6,111 bases of DNA. It comes from an uncultured Ureaplasma sp. (GTDB taxonomy: Bacteria; Bacillota_I; Bacilli_A; Mycoplasmatales; Mycoplasmoidaceae). A program made the position numbers and the translations under genes. The stretch is taken from the NCBI GenBank assembly GCA_949295235.1, contig CASFKH010000046.1, positions 1 to 6,111 on the forward strand. Direction: 5' to 3'. Below, in pieces: positions 1 through 6,111 of this stretch (position 1 is its first letter; every line of letters starts with the position of its first letter). Below the pieces are notes generated by a model, which worked only from the letters and a program-made list of their open reading frames with translations, made no database searches and was not told where the DNA came from.

Positions 1-288
1 TTAAATGCAAAATTAAAAGATAAAATAAATACTAATCAAAATCAAAATTCATCTGATAAGGATAAAACAAAAATGGCTAAAAAATCTAAAATTGATATTG
101 TAATTGAAGCAGTTTCTTATTTAACTGAGGAAGTTAAGGAAATGAAAGAGGAAGTTGTTGTTATTAATAAACGTCTAGATGTTTTAGAAAATGATATTAA
201 AGATCTAAAGCAAGAAATGAAAGAAGTTAAACAAGATATAAAAGTCCTTAAATCAGAAGCAATTAAACACGGATGAAATATCATCTAA
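1..288 (+). CDS. coiled-coil protein of unknown function, 3' part (5' end uncertain)
   Basis: The frame is open from the first base of the window to a UAA at 286-288. A UGA at 274-276 is read as Trp, so the protein ends in HGWNII. The first 24 codons give a polar Asn/Gln/Ser/Asp/Lys-rich stretch. From the Met at 73 comes a region starting MAKKSKID, then a long helix of Glu/Lys with Val, Leu, Ile and Met at 3-4 residue spacing, which is a coiled coil of about seven heptads (roughly 120-265). No enzyme motif, signal peptide or membrane helix is seen. Two readings are possible: a C-terminal coiled coil of a larger protein starting outside the window, or a 71-residue protein starting at ATG 73, preceded by AAGGA at 58-62 (10 nt spacing, somewhat long). 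Small coiled-coil proteins of unknown role, for example the DUF16 group, are common in mollicutes, but membership is not shown. It is convergent with the permease gene. Confidence 0.6.
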
Positions 289-425
289 TATATTTAGTGA
301 ATACAATAAATATTTAAAAAATACTCCCACTAATTTATATATTTAAAAATTTTCTTTGCCACTTTATTTATAGTGTACAAAATAAATTTATATTTTTATG
401 CTTAAAATATACTATTTATATAAAA
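289..425. other. AT-rich spacer between convergent genes
   Basis: This gap follows the UAA of the coiled-coil gene and leads to the terminator hairpin. I see no convincing ORF, RNA gene or promoter pair. It holds short weak inverted repeats (for example TTAGTG at 294-299 against CACTAA at 328-333, and the palindrome ATAAATTTAT at 382-391) that are expected by chance at this base composition. Confidence 0.5.
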
Positions 426-450
426 AAAATATGGTAAAAAACCATATTTT
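426..450 (-). terminator. rho-independent terminator at the end of the permease operon
   Basis: This is a perfect 10-bp stem (AAAATATGGT / ACCATATTTT) with a 5-nt loop. On the minus strand it runs into eight consecutive U (positions 429-422), of which the first four pair in the stem. It begins inside the permease stop codon (449-451). On the plus strand the stem also ends in four U, so it may weakly stop transcription of the coiled-coil gene too. The stem has only three G-C pairs, but that is typical for such AT-rich genomes. Confidence 0.7.
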
Positions 451-3400
451 ATCATCTTATTGTAGAAAGGATATTCTTCTTTTTAAAATAGTAAATACTA
501 TATCCATAAATAATTACAAATACAACTGCAATAAATAATTGAATAACTACAAATAGTGGTCAATTAACGCTAACTCCAATATATATTGATAAGTTTGTAT
601 AAACGAATTGTTTAAATAAACTAATTGCTAATAAAGAAATTGGAGCTGACAATGCAATTGTTAATATTCACGATGGGATATATCCTACAATTATGTTTAA
701 TGCATTAGTTTTATCAGTATAACCTAATGTTTTCATAATTGCTATTAATTTTAACATATCATTGATAATCATTATTGAACATAATATTACACATATTAAA
801 GACAATAGAATTATTAATGTAACAACAATTATACTTATTTGGTCATATAATTTAGACATTTTGTCAAACATTACCTCAGACATTGTTACACTATCTGCGT
901 TTTCAAATGTTGCATTTAAAGATGATTTACCATATATTGAGCAATATAAATCAATTATTTTTGAAACAAATTCATCTTTTTGATTAGTTGAATATTTATT
1001 TCATAATGATTGTAAGTCATTTACACTAATATTAAATGCATTTGCTAAATATGGAACTTGCTCAGAACTTTTTAATGTATTCGCAATTAATTCTTTAACA
1101 ACTGAAGAACCATCTCATGAATCATTTGCAATATACATTCCAGATAATGAATATAAAGTTAGGTTTTGAGTTAAAATTATATTCTTTTGATTATTTGTAA
1201 ATATTCCATTAAATCCACCAAATTTATTATAATTATTGTTCATACCTACACTTAGTGTATAATTATTATTTTTAGTTGGATATACAGTTAAATTTGTATT
1301 ATTTTTATAATCTTGTATTGTTGCTAAACCCAATGCTTTTTGTGCGCAATTAATATTTGTAAACATTTGAACACCATTTCCAGTATTGTTAATACCAACA
1401 ACAGTAAATGTAATAGGATTAACAGTTTGATAGTTCAAATTGCTTGATGATTCAGAAGAATCAAAATCTAAGAATTTATATGCTTCTCCATTTAATAAAG
1501 TTTTTCTATAAACATTATTTTCTGGGTATATTTTTAATTGATTTCCAATATCTAAATCATATTTTTTAGCAGCATAATTGTTAATAATTAAAGGATTTGA
1601 AACATCTGAATCAAATAATTTAGAATTAATTAAATTATCATTATTATCATATAGATTAATGAATTTTGAATTTTCTTGAATACCAATTATATTTAATTCA
1701 TCATTATGTAAATCTTCATTTAAAATTCTTCCATCAACATGAACATATGGTTCATCTTCACCATTATTGAAGATTATTTGATTATATTGAATTCTAAAAT
1801 AAGTATCAGTGAAAACTGGATCTAAATAATTTAATAATACATAATTAATATAGTTATTTGTAAGACTCATTGGTAGAGGACCAAGAGCATTATTTTTATT
1901 TAATTCATAATATGTATTTTCATTAAATGGATCAGGGAAAAGTTTTGCAACATCAATTAAAGATTTAATTTCATCAGCAGATTCTTCTTGTGAATTATCA
2001 ACAACATATTGTTTGTAAAAATATTTAGTAAATAATGAACGGTTAGTTAAAAGAATATTATTTACATTGTTATTTACATCTACATCAAACAATACAACAT
2101 TACTATTATTAGGATCTCTTCGTATATTACTTATTACACTAGGAATAATAGAAGTATCGGTTTGGGTACCATTATATCCAAACAATTTTGAAGAATAATA
2201 TTTTATTGAATCATTAAATGGAGGAATGTAATTAGTATTAGTATTTTTATTATATGAACAATATGCATTATTAATAATTGCTTCTAATTCATATTCAGAT
2301 AATTCTAAAACCTCATTAATATCTTCAAGGCCATTAACTTCAGGCGCACATATAACTCCAACATTTGGATCTTTATTATAGTTTAACACTCATTCATTTG
2401 GATCATATATACCAAAATTTTGAATTGCTCAGGTTTTTGGGAATGAGAATGAATTTGTTTTATTTGGAGTAATATATGTATTTCCAACTTTTCCATTAGC
2501 ATCAAATTTAAATGCATAAGCTTGATTAAATGGTCTCATATCACTCATTTCTTTACTTGTTAAATTTTGCATTGATTGATATAAACCATAAATTTGATTA
2601 CTTGGAGCAACAGATTTCACAATATCCATTGGATTTGTTGAGGCTCCAGTTATTCCAAAAGTTAAATCAAGAATTGGAAAAATTTCAGTTAAATTTTTTA
2701 AATAAATTATGTTATTTGTATATGCATCAGAGTCATTTGCACTTGCATAATGCATTAATGAATATTTTTTAAATAATGGAGAATTATTTCATGCAGTTTT
2801 ATAAAATGAAGCATTTGAATAATCTTTTTTAGCAACTATTTGATTATTATTATTGATTAATGTTCTTCCATAATCATCTAATCCAACTCCATAATATTGA
2901 CCAGATTGAATTGTAGGAGTAACTAATTCTAATTCATAAGCGCTTTTATTAGTATTTAATTCATACTGATATGCTTCTTGGATTTTCCCTGTTGTTGAAA
3001 TTACAAAAGTAAATGCAACACATAATGTGATCGTAGATAAGGTTAGAAAAATAATTTTTGCAATTGAATTAAATGCTAATGATCCTCTAAACTTAACCAT
3101 TAAAGGTGCAAAATTAAATAATGATTTAAAATATCTTGAAGTTTTACTTAATGATACATTTTGATCTTCTTTTAATAATGATGTTACATTCTTTCTCAAC
3201 ATAAACCATGAAAATAGGTTTATTATTGCTATAAATAATAATGAAGGAATAATTAATAATAAAAAGAAGATTAATGGATTAAATATTGAGAATGATACTG
3301 GAATCATCCAATATGGACTGAACACTGAATACATAACTGGTTGTAAAGCTGCCCCAACAAAGTATCCAATTGGTATTGATACTATAGAAATTAAAACAGC

Positions 3401-4945
3401 AATTAATGACATATTAGAAATGATCTTTCATTTACTAATACCATTTGACATTAATATTGCAATATTATTTTTATTTTGTGTAATATACATTTTTGCAAAT
3501 AAACATAACACAATTAATAATAAAATTAATATAAAAATTGAAATTGCATATGAAACACCAGATATTACACCTAATAATTGAGTAATAAATGTGACTCTTA
3601 AAGTTGCAGGCGACATTGAGTTATCTTGATCATTATATCAGTATACAGCTTGAATGTTGGCGGGTCAAGACATATATTTTTCAACATAACTATTTAATTT
3701 AGTAGTAACTTCAGCTTTTGATTCATTTCCGACATACTTACCTAAAATAAAGCTTTCATGAAACATTGATTGGAATGAAAAATCACATTTTTGATAACCA
3801 CTATAATTAGTGTATACAATTGCTTCAGTTTTTGAATTAGGAACTAAACTTTCAAATGAAACAATTGGAAACATCATATCTGGAGTAATTCCAGTTCCCA
3901 CAATTACATATGGAATATTATTAGCATATACCTTATATTTGTCATCTAATGAATTAATTCATACATCCATACTATTAGGAGTAACTCTTGGTAAATCATT
4001 AATAGATGTTGGAGTATTTATATATCGTGATGAATTTTCTATACTACCATTAGAATATGCTTGAACAAATTCATTAAAGTCTAATACTTCTTTATTATTA
4101 TCTTTTAATCAATTAGGATTAACAACTGCTAATGAACAAGTTGGATCTTCATAATACCCATTTAATGGAGTCCCTAAGGTTGTTTTTTTCTGCATAATAA
4201 ATGCAATTCTTGACCCTCTAACTGCAGGTGGCGTATAATCTGGGTCTGTTTTATCAACAAACATTCTGATATATTCTTTAACTTTTTTAAAACTTAGATT
4301 TGATATTTGAGCACTAGGATTTAAAGGATCATAATCAGGATGTTCATAAATATAATCTAATACAGTATTGAATTGTTTAGAAAAATTAGAATCTTTATCA
4401 AAAGTCGAATTTGCTGCAAAATACACTAATAATTGTCTAGCAAAAACACTATCATTAAATTCATTAGTATTATCTAAATTTTCAGATGCAAGTTGAACAA
4501 TTGAATCTAAATTTCAACCCCTTGGTAATAAATAATGTCCATTTGATGGATTGAAAATTAAGTTTTTTTGTTCAAATATATCAAGTTGATCAACTAAATA
4601 ATCATCCTGATATTTAATAATTTTTGAAGTTGTATTTGAATCTGATGAATAAACATTAATAGACTCAAATTGTCTATAATAAACACCTAATTTAGCTAAT
4701 TGTTCATAAAACTCACTTTTGTTGGTATTTGAGATTTCAGCATTTTGATTCCAATTATCATAGATTACTACATTATGCAAATTATAATTATCAACTAAAT
4801 TATTATAACTGTTGTTCATAGATGTTGAAACACCCTGCAACATGTTAAAAACTAAACTGACTAAAAATATAAATATTGATAATGATAATGTGATGAATTT
4901 ATTTTTTCCCAAATACCTTAATATATTCTTATTAAGATTTTTCAC
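449..4945 (-). CDS. FtsX/MacB-family ABC transporter permease, 1498 aa, two extracellular domains
   Basis: This is an integral membrane permease that should work with a separate cytoplasmic ATPase; the substrate is unknown. The gene starts at GTG 4945, 8 nt after AAAGGA, and ends with UAA at 449-451. Fourteen in-frame UGA and three UGG codons encode Trp. Visible order: TM1 about residues 17-39; extracellular domain 1 about 40-450; TM2 456-488; a cytoplasmic coupling helix 491-508 (NIAILMSNGISKWKI); TM3 512-533; TM4 553-583; a basic cytoplasmic loop 584-628; TM5 629-651; extracellular domain 2 about 655-1368, Asn-rich; TM6 1370-1394; a second coupling helix about 1396-1418 (LIAIMKTLGYTDK); TM7 1419-1445; TM8 1460-1485; a Lys-rich tail. 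The two (1+3 TM) halves with matching coupling helices are the hallmark of duplicated FtsX-domain permeases of the LolC/E and MacB superfamily. No Walker A motif is present, so the ATPase is not fused. It is the last gene of a probable operon. The family call is firm; transport direction and cargo are not known. Confidence 0.92.
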
Positions 4946-4953
4946 ATTAAAAT

Positions 4954-4959
4954 TCCTTT
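4954..4959 (-). promoter_or_regulatory. ribosome binding site fixing the GTG start of the permease
   Basis: The minus strand reads AAAGGA followed by 8 nt and then GTG. An in-frame UAG at 4964-4966 lies just upstream, with no ATG between it and the GTG, and the next in-frame Met is about residue 35, inside TM1. This makes GTG at 4943-4945 the only sensible start. Confidence 0.7.
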
Positions 4960-4981
4960 CAATCTAATTTGATTAAAAAAG

Positions 4982-5395
4982 TTAATTTTTGATTGAAAAA
5001 AGAAATTTTTTTGATTTTAATAATTCATTTAATATTGAATAATTGTGATTATCTTTATTGCTAAAAATTTGAATTTTAATTGAAATAGATTCATTTAAAT
5101 ATTTAAATGATATTTTATGAATAATATATTTATAAATTGTTTTAAATGTAATAGATAAAAATGAATATAAGTAAAGAGTAAAAAATACACCAAAAATGAA
5201 AAAAATAAATGAACAAAAACGATTTAGATGAATATTATTTTTGTTATTAATATTCTTCATTAATAATAAAAATAAATAATTATAATAAACAGACATAGCA
5301 CTAAAGATTTTTTTGAACAAACTCAAAAATCCATTTTGAATAGCTATATCATATGTTGAAAATGAAAAAATATGAAACAAAATAAAATTTATCAT
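4982..5395 (-). CDS. hypothetical small membrane protein, 137 aa
   Basis: I do not recognise this protein. The frame runs from ATG 5395 to a UAA at 4982-4984, with no UGA needed. It has one strong membrane helix at about residues 61-83 (rich in Phe, Ile, Leu, Tyr) and two weaker hydrophobic stretches at about 1-19 and 38-46. The C-terminal third is polar and Lys/Asn-rich. Composition is extreme: Phe, Ile, Lys, Leu, Asn, Ser and Tyr dominate, with no Pro or Trp, one Arg and only two Gly. It is much too short to be the KtrB/TrkH channel that usually partners KtrA. It lies 22 bp after the KtrA stop and 36 bp before the permease, so it is probably co-transcribed with both. No Shine-Dalgarno sequence precedes the ATG, and a promoter match ends 9 nt before it. 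It could be a genuine small membrane protein, a decayed gene, or a chance ORF in very AT-rich DNA; the length makes pure chance unlikely. Confidence 0.6.
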   Translation of the reverse strand: MINFILFHIFSFSTYDIAIQNGFLSLFKKIFSAMSVYYNYLFLLLMKNINNKNNIHLNRFCSFIFFIFGVFFTLYLYSFLSITFKTIYKYIIHKISFKYLNESISIKIQIFSNKDNHNYSILNELLKSKKFLFSIKN

Positions 5396-5404
5396 ATTAA
5401 ATAT

Positions 5405-5432
5405 ATTATATTAAAAATTATTTTTTTGTAAA
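5405..5432 (-). promoter_or_regulatory. putative sigma-70-type promoter before the 137-aa gene
   Basis: On the minus strand TTTACA (5432-5427, one mismatch to TTGACA) is followed by a 16-nt spacer and a perfect TATAAT (5410-5405). The expected transcription start is around 5399-5397, only 2-4 nt before the ATG at 5395, so the transcript would be nearly leaderless. The site overlaps the last codons of the KtrA-like gene. A TATAAT is frequent by chance at this base composition, so the support is moderate and comes mainly from the pairing with a good -35 at near-normal spacing. Confidence 0.4.
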
Positions 5433-6089
5433 TAAATTAACAATTTTATCAATTGTACCTGATTTACAAGCAATTGTGATTATATCATCTGATAATAATT
5501 TAGTTGAAGATCTAACTGGGAAAATAATTTCACTTCCTCTTTCAATCATAATAATATTTGTTAAATATTGAGATTTTAATTCAAAATCTTTTATTTCAAC
5601 TTGAAATAATTTTGAGTTTTGAACAGGAATCTTGATAATTGCAACATCTTCATCGAACATTGAAATATTTAGATCAATATCATGTATTAATCTAAATGAT
5701 GTCATTTCTGCAACTAATTCTTCAGGTCATATAATTTTAATATTTCTATCAGTCAAAATGTTTAAAATTCTTTTTTGAACTTCATTTCTAACTTTTGCAA
5801 CAATATTTTTTACTTTTAATTGACGAAGGTTGGAAATAATCAATATTGAATCTTCCATTGAACTTACCCCAACAATTACTTGATTAAATTCACTAATATT
5901 AATTTCTTCAAGTGCATTAATATTTGTGGCATCTGCTTTAAAAACATATTCGAATTGATTTGATAATGATTGAATTTTATCTTCATCGCTATCAATTAAT
6001 ACAACTTTAAATCCAGAACTTTTTAATGCATTAGCAACTTGTAGGGTAAAACCTTCAACACCAATAATACAAAATTCTTTTTTATGCAT
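5418..6089 (-). CDS. ktrA: KtrA/TrkA-type potassium uptake regulatory subunit, 223 aa
   Basis: This is a cytoplasmic RCK protein. In the family, a ring of such subunits binds nucleotides and gates a KtrB/TrkH-type potassium channel in the membrane. The N-terminal Rossmann fold (TrkA_N) spans about residues 5-120: IIGVEGF at 8-14, VVLID ending in Asp33 (the usual acid at the end of the second strand, which contacts the nucleotide ribose), KADATN after the third strand and NQVIVGV after the fourth. The junction IIWPEELVAEM (119-129) matches the IIxPE motif of KtrA proteins; its Trp121 is a UGA codon. The TrkA_C domain covers about 140-220. Total length equals that of Bacillus KtrA (about 222). 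The canonical GxGxxG is altered here to G-V-E-G-F-T. The start is ATG 6089, preceded by GAGGT; the stop is UAA at 5418-5420. It is the first gene of the cluster visible here; the channel subunit is not in the window. Confidence 0.88.
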
Positions 6090-6093
6090 ATTT

Positions 6094-6098
6094 ACCTC
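6094..6098 (-). promoter_or_regulatory. ribosome binding site fixing the KtrA start
   Basis: The minus strand reads GAGGT, 4 nt before the ATG at 6089-6087. This choice excludes an in-frame TTG at 6110-6108, seven codons upstream, which would place the Shine-Dalgarno sequence inside the coding region. The resulting protein begins just before the first beta strand of the Rossmann fold, as usual for the family. Confidence 0.7.
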
Positions 6099-6111
6099 AA
6101 ATGATAACAAA

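Noticed and set aside
289..448. Riboswitch, tRNA or small RNA gene in the intergenic spacer
   Set aside because: Apart from the terminator hairpin only weak A/T inverted repeats are present; no cloverleaf or conserved RNA core is seen.
762..983. Plus-strand open frame opposite the permease C-terminal part
   Set aside because: It lies entirely antisense to the well-supported permease; its peptide has no recognisable domain.
2530..2772. Plus-strand open frame of 80 codons
   Set aside because: It is antisense to the second extracellular domain of the permease, with no ribosome binding site or family features.
3810..4064. Plus-strand open frame of 84 codons
   Set aside because: It is a shadow of the permease's first extracellular domain on the opposite strand.
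449..4945. Eight separate minus-strand genes or a multiply frameshifted pseudogene
   Set aside because: All pieces share one frame and every interrupting codon is UGA, read as Trp in mollicutes; no UAA or UAG occurs between them and the FtsX architecture is complete.
4918..4947. Out-of-frame ATG overlapping the permease GTG start
   Set aside because: It yields only nine codons before a stop in a different frame; the GTG frame carries the permease and has the better-spaced ribosome binding site.
6090..6110. Upstream in-frame TTG as the KtrA start
   Set aside because: The GAGGT ribosome binding site lies between this TTG and the ATG at 6089, and the family begins right at the Rossmann fold.
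1..6111. CRISPR array, insertion sequence or tandem repeat block
   Set aside because: I found no regularly spaced direct repeats, transposase motifs or paired terminal inverted repeats on reading both strands.

Overview
The window looks like part of a mollicute chromosome, most likely from the Spiroplasma / Mesoplasma / Entomoplasma / M. mycoides side of the class. It is very AT-rich. UGA has to be read as tryptophan (translation table 4): one long minus-strand gene carries 14 in-frame UGA codons, and the potassium-channel regulator gene and the small plus-strand gene carry one each. Real stops are UAA. Shine-Dalgarno sites are visible before two genes. With the standard code the large gene falls apart into eight apparent pieces; all of them are in one frame with no UAA or UAG between them.

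Layout from left to right: (1) the 3' end of a plus-strand gene for a lysine/glutamate-rich coiled-coil protein (to 288); (2) about 160 bp of non-coding DNA with a hairpin terminator, where the plus and minus genes converge; (3) a 1498-residue FtsX/MacB-type ABC transporter permease on the minus strand (4945 to 449), with two repeats of one transmembrane helix, a large extracellular domain, then three transmembrane helices; (4) a 137-residue hydrophobic protein of unknown function (5395 to 4982); (5) a complete 223-residue KtrA/TrkA-type cytoplasmic regulator of potassium uptake (6089 to 5418).

The three minus-strand genes are tightly packed (22 and 36 bp gaps) and probably form one transcription unit read from KtrA to the permease and ending at the hairpin at 426-450. 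A good promoter match before the 137-residue gene suggests a second, internal start that would give a nearly leaderless mRNA. No ATPase for the permease and no KtrB/TrkH channel subunit lie in the window, so both the permease and the regulator appear without their usual partners here.

I do not see a clearly new system. The points worth a second look are the orphan giant permease with its roughly 700-residue second extracellular domain, the compositionally odd small membrane gene with its close promoter, and the altered glycine motif in the KtrA-like protein.
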